Assembly (NCBI RefSeq): GCF_019249725.2
Contig: NZ_CP137559.1
Location: 1,673,501 to 1,737,500, forward strand
Direction: 5' to 3'
DNA from: Segatella hominis
GTDB lineage: Bacteria > Bacteroidota > Bacteroidia > Bacteroidales > Bacteroidaceae
Length of the DNA: 64,000 nucleotides
How positions within the stretch are numbered: position 1 is the stretch's first letter; every line of letters starts with the position of its first letter. Positions 26,132 to 33,734 of this stretch are shown one piece after another. The position numbers were made by a program, and so were the translations under genes. The notes below the pieces were generated by a model that saw only the letters and a program-made list of their open reading frames with translations, was not told the DNA's origin and searched no databases.

Positions 26132-27345
26132 GCGACTAATTTATCTAAATTCTTTTTAATCGACTTTGCCAAAGCCTCTGCGAACAAAGGTGGAACAGCA
26201 TTGCCAATTTGTTTGTATTTTTCTCCTCTTGACCCTATAAACTCAAAATCATCAGGAAACGATTGTATTCTTGCTGCTTCACGAACAGTAAAAGACCTCG
26301 CTTGTTTCTCATCAGGATGGATAAATTGAAATCCATCTTTATGAATATGAGCCAATATTGTCTTAGATGGTAAATCCCACCACTGAACCACATAGCTATT
26401 ATCAAACACGCGAGCATGCTCATGTTCGTATTGAGGCATTTCTCTTCTGAGTTGTCCAAATGTCCAATGATTGTGAATCATCACCGTAAAACGTTCTCTG
26501 TCTAGAGCATTGTGTCGTCGAGCTATATGGTCTCTTAAAGGATAAACTCCCCTTTTACCTATTCTTTTCAAGAAGGTATTATCACAAGGATAATCAAAAG
26601 TCTCTGTAGATGCATCATTACCTGGCTCTACCGCCGGCAAATCACCGATAGCTTGCTTTACATCTACAAACTTCTGCCGTCCTTCACGCTCATCTAACGG
26701 AGTTTCAGGGTTCCAATGAGTTTTTATGACATCATTATAGAGTTCAGCCACAGATGTTTTGTCTATGTCTTTTCTTACCCCCATTATTATTACCCTTTTT
26801 CGTACTTGTGGTACTCCGTAATCTGCGGTATTATGAATTAATACCGTAGGATCACTTATAATATCATATTTGTTCCCTAGAGCCTGAATAATTTTGGGGA
26901 ATATATGATTGCCATTAACTTTTGCAGACAACACCCCTGTTACATTTTCAAATACAAAAAACTTCGGAGAATAATATTCTAGTATTTCTACATACTTCTC
27001 AAACAAAAAGTTTCTTGGATCTGTAGCCATTCCTTTTCCATCACGTACGCGACCTGCCGTAGAATAGGCCTGACAAGGAGGACCACCAATAATAACATCA
27101 ACAGTTCTTCCTGCTACTGCTTCATCAATCTTATCAATAATATCAGGGGTAGTTATATCATGTTCTATTACTTCTTTATCTATATTCTTATAACCATAAT
27201 AGCGCATTCTAGTCCTTAAGGTTTCACATGCCCAATGATTAATTTCAACATGGGCTAAAGCCTTAAAGCCTACTCTATAAAAGCCCTCAGAAAGACCTCC
27301 ACAACCAGCAAACAAATCTATAAAGGTATATTTTCTATTAGCCAT
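26128..27345 (-). CDS. DNA (cytosine-5) methyltransferase, LlaJI M2-type
   Basis: 405 residues, complete: motif I IDLFAGCGGLSEGF (9-22), motif IV GGPPCQAYSTAG (87-98), motif VI VFENVTG, motif VIII QVRKRVIIMGVR and motif X KQIGNAVPPLFAEAL. First methyltransferase of the operon, 23 bases after the frameshifted controller. Two different m5C enzymes fit an asymmetric recognition site, each modifying one strand, as in LlaJI. Confidence 0.93.
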   Translation of the reverse strand: MANRKYTFIDLFAGCGGLSEGFYRVGFKALAHVEINHWACETLRTRMRYYGYKNIDKEVIEHDITTPDIIDKIDEAVAGRTVDVIIGGPPCQAYSTAGRVRDGKGMATDPRNFLFEKYVEILEYYSPKFFVFENVTGVLSAKVNGNHIFPKIIQALGNKYDIISDPTVLIHNTADYGVPQVRKRVIIMGVRKDIDKTSVAELYNDVIKTHWNPETPLDEREGRQKFVDVKQAIGDLPAVEPGNDASTETFDYPCDNTFLKRIGKRGVYPLRDHIARRHNALDRERFTVMIHNHWTFGQLRREMPQYEHEHARVFDNSYVVQWWDLPSKTILAHIHKDGFQFIHPDEKQARSFTVREAARIQSFPDDFEFIGSRGEKYKQIGNAVPPLFAEALAKSIKKNLDKLVA

Positions 27346-27368
27346 TGTTCTTTTTTAGCTTATTTTAA

Positions 27369-27628
27369 TCATTCACCTTCTCTTTTGCACAGTATATCCC
27401 TATCGACTTCCTGAATGAAGTCGACAAACGAGATGCCTAAAACCTGGCAAATATGATGAAGTTCTATGATATCAAGGCGGCGTTCACAAGTCTCAATCTT
27501 GCTTATAAACGCCTGATTAACTTTCAGTAGTTCAGCGAGTTGAGCCTGTGTTACCCCCCCATTTCGCGCTTGCTGCGCAAGCGACCAATGACTTGGTGAT
27601 ATAAATGTGAATGTATGCTCTTGTCCAT
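27369..27628 (-). pseudogene. XRE controller (C-protein-like) of the LlaJI operon, frameshifted at a G7 tract
   Basis: The ATG at 27628 gives MDKSIHSHLYHQVIGRLRSK then REMGG and a stop, 25 residues. The +1-base frame resumes as VTQAQLAELLKVNQAFISK, ETCERRLDIIELHHICQVLG and ends at 27369. The break lies in seven G (27554-27560); eight G would restore an 86-residue helix-turn-helix protein that aligns well with C proteins of restriction systems. The rest of the frame is intact, which argues for a recent or reversible event. It stands first in the operon after a strong promoter. Confidence 0.8.
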
Positions 27629-27648
27629 TTTTACTTTAATTTTAGGCG

Positions 27649-27690
27649 CAAATATATATTCTTTTATCGGATATCCCAAAATCGAATATC
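27649..27690 (-). promoter_or_regulatory. Promoter and putative operator of the LlaJI operon
   Basis: Minus strand TTTG (27677-27680), 20-base spacer, TATATTTG (27649-27656). Two direct repeats ATCGGATATC (27666-27675) and ATCGAATATC (27681-27690), 15 bp apart, straddle the -33 element, with palindrome GGATATCC inside the spacer. This is a plausible binding site for the controller. Confidence 0.65.
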
Positions 27691-27789
27691 ACATAGAATC
27701 AAATCTATAATCGTGTAATAATTCATAAAAAAGAAGGCTTATGCTTGGTAGTTTCAAGTTTTTATCTTATCTTTGCGGTAGAAACAAAA

Positions 27790-28095
27790 ATGATGATTAT
27801 GAAGTCAAAGGAATACTATATATCACTGATTTTATCTCATGCCGAAGAGCTGAAAAAGAACTTCGGAGTAAAGTCATTGCGCCTTTTTGGCTCAGTTTCC
27901 AGAAATGAACAGAAAGAAGGTAGTGATGTTGATATATGTGTAGATATGGAACCCAAAATGTTCCTTGTGGTTAGATTAAAGCGTTTTTTAGAAAACTTAT
28001 TAGAATGCTCTGTTGATATAGTAAGAATGCACAAGCATATAAATCCATTCCTTCTTAAAGAAATAGAACATGACGGAATATACATCATCAAATAG
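27790..28095 (+). CDS. MntA-like nucleotidyltransferase (antitoxin)
   Basis: About 101 residues from ATG 27790; in-frame ATGs at 27793 and 27799 are alternatives, and an upstream start at 27745 lies inside the promoter (TATCTTTG 27768-27775). LRLFGSVSRNEQKEGSDVDICVD contains the GS-x-x-R and D-x-D motifs of minimal nucleotidyltransferases. In MntA/HepT systems this enzyme adds AMP to a tyrosine of the HEPN toxin and silences it. Overlaps the HepT-like gene by 26 bases. Confidence 0.88.
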   Translation: MMIMKSKEYYISLILSHAEELKKNFGVKSLRLFGSVSRNEQKEGSDVDICVDMEPKMFLVVRLKRFLENLLECSVDIVRMHKHINPFLLKEIEHDGIYIIK

Positions 28096-28447
28096 AATAG
28101 TTGGCACCTTAATACAAATTAAGGAAGCTATCAAACAATTGCAAGATTGGAACAGAGATGTACAGGTTGTTGATGATTACTATAGTACGCCTGAGGGAAT
28201 GAAGAATCTTGCAGCTAGTTGTATGCTTATAGAGGCAATTGGAGAAGGAGTCAAGCAAATTGACAGATTAACTCAATCTCGCCTATTAATTGAACGTCCA
28301 GAAATACCATGGCAAGATGTTATTGGCATACGTAACCATATTGCACATGGTTACTTTAATATAGACGGGGATATAGTGTTAGATGTCATCAAGAACAATC
28401 TCGATGATTTGTTAGCAGCCATCGAGTATTTTATAGCAAAATTCTAA
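28070..28447 (+). CDS. HepT-like HEPN (DUF86) ribonuclease toxin
   Basis: 125 residues, all helical. The active motif R-x4-H is in IRNHIAHGYFNID, followed by the tyrosine (Tyr in HGYF) that MntA modifies in studied systems. Its HEPN fold predicts an RNase or tRNA-cleaving toxin. Translational overlap with the nucleotidyltransferase confirms a pair. The 3' end overlaps the convergent Nudix gene by 17 bases. Confidence 0.88.
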   Translation: MTEYTSSNRIVGTLIQIKEAIKQLQDWNRDVQVVDDYYSTPEGMKNLAASCMLIEAIGEGVKQIDRLTQSRLLIERPEIPWQDVIGIRNHIAHGYFNIDGDIVLDVIKNNLDDLLAAIEYFIAKF

Positions 28448-28823
28448 CTACATCAACATCCGCTGCAGCCCAGTCGAGATTTTTCAACTCTACAGGCCTG
28501 CACCACTTGCTATCAGCGTGCTCACGCCTCTTGAACCCATCAGCATCGCCTTTTGGCGTACACAGAAAGGCTGTCATGGTTATCGAGAAATCAGGATATT
28601 CGTGATTCACGGTTACCAACTCCTCTCCTACTTCTACAGGATACTCCATCTCCTCCATCAACTCACGAGCCAATGCCTGTTGAGGAGTTTCCCCAGGTTC
28701 AATCTTGCCACCAGGAAACTCCCATTTATAGCTGGTATATTCAAACTTCGTCTTGCCTTTCTGCATGCAGAGGTACTTGCCATTATGGCAAACAACGGCT
28801 GCTACCACATTATAATGTATCAT
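28431..28823 (-). CDS. Nudix hydrolase, MutT/CTP pyrophosphohydrolase-like
   Basis: 130 residues. The Nudix box is GGKIEPGETPQQALAREL followed by MEEMEY (G-x5-E-x7-RELxEE), preceded by YKWEFPG. Close to (deoxy)nucleoside triphosphate pyrophosphohydrolases that clear damaged or unusual nucleotides. It starts 45 bases after the stop of the DUF3427 helicase on the same strand, so the two are probably one operon. That pairing suggests a nucleotide-linked step in helicase function or defence. Confidence 0.9.
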   Translation of the reverse strand: MIHYNVVAAVVCHNGKYLCMQKGKTKFEYTSYKWEFPGGKIEPGETPQQALARELMEEMEYPVEVGEELVTVNHEYPDFSITMTAFLCTPKGDADGFKRREHADSKWCRPVELKNLDWAAADVDVVRILL

Positions 28824-28868
28824 TGTCTTAACAACTTAAAATATCATCTACTCGATTTAAAATATCAT

Positions 28869-31643
28869 TTACTCCATCCATTGGAAATCTTCCTGCAATT
28901 CTTGCGGCAACGGATTGTCCATGTGAATATCATATAATATAGATCCATTCTTTGTCACACCCTTTCTTGCATTCTCCAAGTGACCAGTACCTATATATGT
29001 ATAAGGCAGGGTGATACCATTCTCGGCACTCACCTTTCTCACAAATACCAATACCCTTTTGGCTGCCCGCTGCAAAGCCTCATCCTTGGCAGAAATATGG
29101 GCAATACTTTCCCACTGGAAAACATCTGGAGACAAGAACTTGTCATTATACTTCAAATGATCATCCAGGGAAGCATCCTTCTTCAAACCAGCAAAGACAT
29201 ACATATTGCCATTTTTATAGTATGTGCCATACTGATTGTGCTTCGGATTCTCCAATATCTTCAAGAGCACCTGGTCCTGGCGATAATCCTGCCATAACAG
29301 GAAATCCTCTGTTTCATCAGCATATCTTGCATCATATTGTGTCAAACCATAGTTGAGTAAATCTTGCAGATAAGCCTCATATTCCTGTTCTCTTTCACCA
29401 CATAAATGCACTTCACCCTCTTCTATCTTCACTGCCATTCCATCTTCAAGGAATCGCAAAGCATGCTCCAGTTGCTCTGGCTTAAAACCAGGAATCTCCT
29501 CCTGGATATTGGCTTCTATATGAGATAACGCAGTCTCTCCGCTTAGTAAATTTTTGATTACCAAATACTCATGCTCTCTTACCAATGGCAAAAGACTTGA
29601 AAGATAATTGATGCAAGCTATCTGCTCTTCTGAGAATACAGGTAAATCCTCTTCCTCTATACCCTTTAAGAAGCCATAATAAGAATTTGTTTTCTTGGAG
29701 CCAATCTTTATCTTCATGAATTTCAAGAGATTAGGAGCATAATCACTATTCATATAATCCATGTGCGATGGATAAGATGGAGTCTTCAGATAAGCCTTGA
29801 AGTTCTGATAATCCATCTTCAGATAGTTGATGCGATTAAAATTCTCGCTCTCTATTTTATCGATGATTTCCTCTTTTGAAAGATCGTCGATGTGGATTTC
29901 TACACCATAATCACTCAAGCCCAAACTTTTGAAATCATTCCTCACCATAAACTTCAGGAGTTTCTTCTCTAATATGGAATTGCGAGAAAGACTACCCAGC
30001 GCCAAAGCGATATGAACGCTGCGCTTATAGCTATTTCCGATAAAGTCGAGTATCGTAACGTAGGGCTTATTGGTATATTTACGAAGACCTCGACCCAATT
30101 GTTGTAAGAAGATAGTACTCGACTCCGTTGGGCGCAAAAAGAGCACCATATTGACACCCGGAATATCCACACCCTCGTTCAGAATATCTACAGCAAACAA
30201 GATTTCCAAATCCCGGTTTTCATCTTGCAAATCATTGTAAGCACGAATACGTTCACCAGCTTTGTTCTTCCCACTCAAGAATGCTGTATGATAATAATCG
30301 CCTAAGTTATCAGCCATCATCCTTGCATGCTGGATGTTTCTACAGAAAGCCAGCGCCTTCAGTTTCTGTCCTTCCATACGATGTTTTTCAATCTGCTGAT
30401 GAATAAACTCGCAGTTTTCAGGCATAGAGATTTGCGATATTAATCGGCGTTCACCTGAAGAGGTCAAGCCATAATCTACCAATTCATCACGAATACCATA
30501 ATAATGGAAAGGCACAATCAGATCGTTGATGATTGCATCTCGGAGCCTCAACTCATAAGGGATATTATTGCCGAAGATTTCTACCACATCCTGATTGTCC
30601 ATACGATTTTCTGTAGCTGTCAAGCCCAACAAGAACTCTGGTTCAAAATAGTCGATAATCTTGCGATAACTATCCGCCACAGCATGATGACACTCATCGA
30701 TAATGATATAATCAAATTCCTTCTTATCAAAGAGTTCGAGCGAACGGCACATAGAGACATTGGTAGAAAACAGGAAATCCTCACCAGACTCCTTAGCCTC
30801 TGCATTATACAATCCGCAAGTCTTAGCGCCACCAAATACCTTTTGGAAGGTTTCTAATGATTTCTTCAGGATAGAGCTTTCATGAACGATATAGAGCAAT
30901 CTGTCTGGATTGAAATTGAGCGCATCGAAAGCTGCCAAATAAGTCTTTCCCGACCCCGTAGCAGAAATTACCAATGCACGCTCCTGTCCGATGGCACGAT
31001 AGCGATTCAATTCTCTGAGTGCTTTGCGCTGCATATAGTTGGGCTTGATGTCAGAGTTAGCCATATCATAATCCATATCCCAGCGTTCAATGGCAAAGTT
31101 GAGTTTGGTGGCATAAGTCTTGATTCTGTCCTGAGACAATTCATAAGTCTTGCTCCATAGCTTTTCAAACTCAGCCATTGCATCAAGATAGGCCTCTGCA
31201 TCTCGCTCGCAATCCACCACCAAATCCCATTCTATGTTTTTCAGCAAAGCATAACGAGTGATATTGGATGATCCCACAACCATTTCTACCCTATTATCTT
31301 CCATCTCGAAAATATAGCCTTTGGAATGAAATCCATTGGTAGAATAGTTTTTCTCATCATGGAAGCATTCATCATCCAGATGGCATTCGAAATGAGGAAA
31401 TTGCGTTAAGCTCATAAAAAAGTTCAAAGATTCCACATCCGTGAAGTTCTGATAGGTAGAAGTGATGATTCTGCCTTTAGCTCCACGTTCCAAAGCAGCC
31501 TTGATGTCTTTCGCCAAAAGTACTAAGCCAGCTTTCTTGATAAAACTGACTGAGAAATCAAATGATTTACAACGTCGTAAATTCATCTGAATGGTTGACA
31601 GAAAAGATGTCTCGGTATAATTAGTTAAAAATCTCGAATTCAT
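28869..31643 (-). CDS. PLD-nuclease/SF2 helicase with DUF3427
   Basis: 924 residues. Residues about 1-170 are a phospholipase-D-like nuclease domain with one H-x-K motif (FHSKGYIF, 105-112, and GSSNITRYALL). The SF2 helicase follows: Walker A SATGSGKT (227-234), DECH box (316-319), GLTATENR, and motif VI QQLGRGLRK (about 510). The C-terminal 300 residues match DUF3427 (IKIGSKKTNSYYGFLKG, QYGTYYKNGNMYVFAGL). Such proteins are frequent in defence islands, with proposed roles in DNA repair or foreign-DNA degradation; not proven here. Confidence 0.88.
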   Translation of the reverse strand: MNSRFLTNYTETSFLSTIQMNLRRCKSFDFSVSFIKKAGLVLLAKDIKAALERGAKGRIITSTYQNFTDVESLNFFMSLTQFPHFECHLDDECFHDEKNYSTNGFHSKGYIFEMEDNRVEMVVGSSNITRYALLKNIEWDLVVDCERDAEAYLDAMAEFEKLWSKTYELSQDRIKTYATKLNFAIERWDMDYDMANSDIKPNYMQRKALRELNRYRAIGQERALVISATGSGKTYLAAFDALNFNPDRLLYIVHESSILKKSLETFQKVFGGAKTCGLYNAEAKESGEDFLFSTNVSMCRSLELFDKKEFDYIIIDECHHAVADSYRKIIDYFEPEFLLGLTATENRMDNQDVVEIFGNNIPYELRLRDAIINDLIVPFHYYGIRDELVDYGLTSSGERRLISQISMPENCEFIHQQIEKHRMEGQKLKALAFCRNIQHARMMADNLGDYYHTAFLSGKNKAGERIRAYNDLQDENRDLEILFAVDILNEGVDIPGVNMVLFLRPTESSTIFLQQLGRGLRKYTNKPYVTILDFIGNSYKRSVHIALALGSLSRNSILEKKLLKFMVRNDFKSLGLSDYGVEIHIDDLSKEEIIDKIESENFNRINYLKMDYQNFKAYLKTPSYPSHMDYMNSDYAPNLLKFMKIKIGSKKTNSYYGFLKGIEEEDLPVFSEEQIACINYLSSLLPLVREHEYLVIKNLLSGETALSHIEANIQEEIPGFKPEQLEHALRFLEDGMAVKIEEGEVHLCGEREQEYEAYLQDLLNYGLTQYDARYADETEDFLLWQDYRQDQVLLKILENPKHNQYGTYYKNGNMYVFAGLKKDASLDDHLKYNDKFLSPDVFQWESIAHISAKDEALQRAAKRVLVFVRKVSAENGITLPYTYIGTGHLENARKGVTKNGSILYDIHMDNPLPQELQEDFQWME

Positions 31644-31758
31644 AAGCCTTTACAATTTGCTTGCAAAAATACAAAAAAGAATCCAGATACTTCACTTTTC
31701 CGCTTATTTTTCATATCTTCGCATCCTAAAAAAACAATTATTATGGGATAGGGAGAAT

Positions 31759-31808
31759 TCCGAAAACCTTAATGACACTTAATGACACCTACCCTTAATG
31801 ACACCTCT
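31759..31808 (+). repeat. Right copy of the 30-bp repeat bracketing the defence island
   Basis: Bases 31759-31788 are identical to 17858-17887, followed by a further CCTTAATGACACC unit. It is in the same orientation as the left copy, 13.9 kb away. The rest of 31674-31981 is A+T-rich with no gene. Confidence 0.8.
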
Positions 31809-31981
31809 TCTCGAAGATTTTAGCATTTTCATATGTATCAGTATATCTTCCCAAACTCTTTTGTCTATTCTCGAAAGCTCTTATTACGGTAGTGAAAAAC
31901 TTTCGGAACTTTACTTCTTTATGTGTGAATATCACTAAAAACACACGCTAATGTTAATGTTGTAAAAAAAATCAGAGAAAA

Positions 31982-32013
31982 TTGGGTGGTTCGGGAAAAA
32001 TATACTATCTTTG
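31982..32013 (+). promoter_or_regulatory. Promoter of a candidate small RNA
   Basis: TTGG near 31983, a spacer of about 20 bases, and TATCTTTG at 32006-32013. Transcription would start near 32020 with no protein frame downstream. Confidence 0.55.
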
Positions 32014-32019
32014 CATAAA

Positions 32020-32162
32020 AGTTCTTTATTTCTCGTGAGAGAAGTGAGAACTGGCAAGAGCTCTAATTAGAGCTTTTGTGTTTGTAAGTTAATCACTCCG
32101 GGGATAATTCCCCGGTACTCTCCAAAAGCCCCCAACTGTGAAGCTGGAGGTTTTTATTTTTT
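32020..32162 (+). ncRNA. Candidate small RNA with four hairpins
   Basis: After the promoter the RNA folds into GTTCT..AGAAC with TTTCTC/GAGAA, then AGAGCTCTAATTAGAGCTTT, then CCGGGGATAATTCCCCGG, and ends in CCCCCAACTGTGAAGCTGGAGG followed by a T-run. No start codon leads to a meaningful frame. No known RNA family was recognised. Confidence 0.5.
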
Positions 32163-32164
32163 TA

Positions 32165-32375
32165 TACTATATCACACGCAACTTAAAACACCCGAAGAGG
32201 TGGAATGTGCCGATTCTTCAGTCCCATATCCTGTAATGCTCTTCCGAGTTTGTCATCCTTTGCCCTTATTTTGGCCGTTATTGATGAGCGGCGCCTGTCA
32301 TCAATTTAGACCAAGGAGAGTCGTCTTTTATGGCTGTTTTCAGTACAAGAGGAGCTTTCTTTCGCAATGCTGGTG
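32165..32375 (-). ncRNA. Possible opposite-strand non-coding transcript
   Basis: Minus strand CTTG (32404), 20-base spacer and TACCTTTG (32376-32383) form a promoter. The downstream 210 bases lack a good frame and contain the hairpin TTGATGA..TCATCAA (32281-32304) around GGCGCC. It would converge on the small RNA and share its terminator hairpin. Confidence 0.3.
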
Positions 32376-32504
32376 CAAAGGTACAATTTTTCTGAGCAGA
32401 AAACAAGAATATGGCAAAAAAGTTATAAAAAAGTCTGTAAGTATCTGATTTATAGCGATATATATAAAATTGAATTTTGCATTTAATATCTTTGGGAAAA
32501 CAAA

Positions 32505-32667
32505 GGTGTCATTAAGAGTGGGTGTCATTAAGGGTCATTAAGGTTTTCGGGGGCGCAAATTTGCTCTATAGTATAATATATAAAATTTATATATTATACT
32601 ATAGCCCTAAATGACACTTCCATTTTTTCTTAATGACACTTAATGACACCCACTCTTAATGACACCC
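32505..32667. mobile_element. 163-bp MITE-like inverted-repeat element
   Basis: Outer inverted repeats of about 38 bp (32505-32543 and 32629-32667) differ at one position. They are built from TGTCATTAAG units. A perfect 39-bp palindrome (32566-32604, CTATAGTATAATATATAAA to its complement) sits between them. No coding capacity. Solo half-copies occur at 17858, 31759, 33015 and 34177. Confidence 0.65.
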
Positions 32668-32881
32668 TGTAGGAACCATCCTGCAAAATGACACAGCTTT
32701 AGAAAGAACTTTTTTCAACTCGTTATCTATTTGATTTTCAGATAGTTATCACTCTAAAATCACTCAAACAGACTCAATTATTTAATATTAAAATCGGAAA
32801 AGCTTGCATATTAGAAAAATAATGCTTATATTTGCAGAAAATTTCAGAAAAAGAGATATTGAGGAGTAAGAGGGGGAGCTT

Positions 32882-33014
32882 ATGGTACAAGAACGCAACA
32901 GAATACAATTGCCCCTGGAAGAAATCAAACTTGCCTTCGCTGCATCCTGCGTGGAGGGAACGGCGAGAAAGCTACATTGCCGACGACTTCATCATGGAAA
33001 TGCAGAGGGGATAG
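32882..33014 (+). pseudogene. DUF3791-like remnant
   Basis: From ATG 32882 the frame reads LPLEEIKLAFAASCVEGTAR, like the start of DUF3791 proteins, then shifts frame into RESYIADDFIMEMQRG, like their end. The middle (about 25-30 residues) is missing. A TATATTTG box precedes it (32826-32833). A degraded TGTCATTAAG repeat (33015-33044) follows directly. DUF3791 is often part of toxin-antitoxin-like pairs. The assignment is tentative. Confidence 0.4.
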
Positions 33015-33080
33015 TATTAAGAGTGGGTGCCTTTAAGGTTTTAACGGATATATTTGGTTATTAATAATGGAGGATTGAAT

Positions 33081-33230
33081 ATGAATAAATTAACAAGAGA
33101 AGAGGCTCTTAGACGTTGGGAATCAGCCAAGGCAACAAAGAAAGCCATGGTTGACAAGATGCAGAAGATGCTTTATGAAGACTACAAATTACGTACGGGC
33201 GAAGAACCTGTAAACTTTAATGTCTTGTAA
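33081..33230 (+). CDS. Small 49-residue protein, partner of the DUF6169 gene
   Basis: ATG at 33081 is preceded by GGAGG. The protein starts MNKLTREEALRRWESAK, is basic and helical, and ends GEEPVNFNVL. Its stop overlaps the ATG of the DUF6169 gene by one base (TAATG), so translation is coupled. No family name known to me. The layout (short basic helical protein, then a larger protein) resembles toxin-antitoxin modules, but no toxin motif is visible. Confidence 0.7.
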   Translation: MNKLTREEALRRWESAKATKKAMVDKMQKMLYEDYKLRTGEEPVNFNVL

Positions 33231-33733
33231 TGGAAGAATTGGAATTAGATAGAATAAATGCCAATTCTCCTTATATTGTTGAATTGGATTTTTCAACAGG
33301 CTTATTCAAGTTTGTAAGCGACTTTGGAGTAAGCTTTAGTGTTGCTTTTGAAAAAGACGAATTGCTGCAAAGCGGAGAGTCATATCAGTTTGCGTTGACT
33401 AATTATGAAGGAACCAAATCACCACGAGATTCCAAAGTTAGAGAAACGGTAATGTGTATTGTGGATGAATTCTTTCGTAAAAATCAAGCTGCATTATTAT
33501 ATATATGTGAAACTGGCGATGGAATGCAAAAAATGAGAAGTCGTCTATTCAGTTATTGGTTTTCTGTTTATGCAGAGAATGATGATTTTCTTTTTCTCCC
33601 TCAAGTTGTTTACGATGAAGAAGAAAATGAGAATTACGCAGCATTGATTATCAGAAGAGACAATCCTCTGTTTAATGATTTAGTATCTGAATTTACAAAT
33701 ACTATAACTTTATTGAATGGCAAGCCAGATTAA
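33230..33733 (+). CDS. DUF6169 family protein
   Basis: 167 residues. The order of segments (PYIVELDFSTGLFKFVSDFG, RETVMCIVDEFFRKN, LLYICETGDGMQKMRSRLF, WFSVYAENDDFLFLP, YAALIIRRDNPLFNDLV) matches the DUF6169 family of Bacteroidetes. The function is unknown. It is cytosolic and coupled to the small gene before it, in an island rich in defence genes. Confidence 0.8.
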   Translation: MEELELDRINANSPYIVELDFSTGLFKFVSDFGVSFSVAFEKDELLQSGESYQFALTNYEGTKSPRDSKVRETVMCIVDEFFRKNQAALLYICETGDGMQKMRSRLFSYWFSVYAENDDFLFLPQVVYDEEENENYAALIIRRDNPLFNDLVSEFTNTITLLNGKPD

Positions 33734-33734
33734 T

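Noticed and set aside
32200..32448. 82-codon frame
   Set aside because: No similarity or codon signal, and it overlaps promoter-like and hairpin sequence on the other strand.
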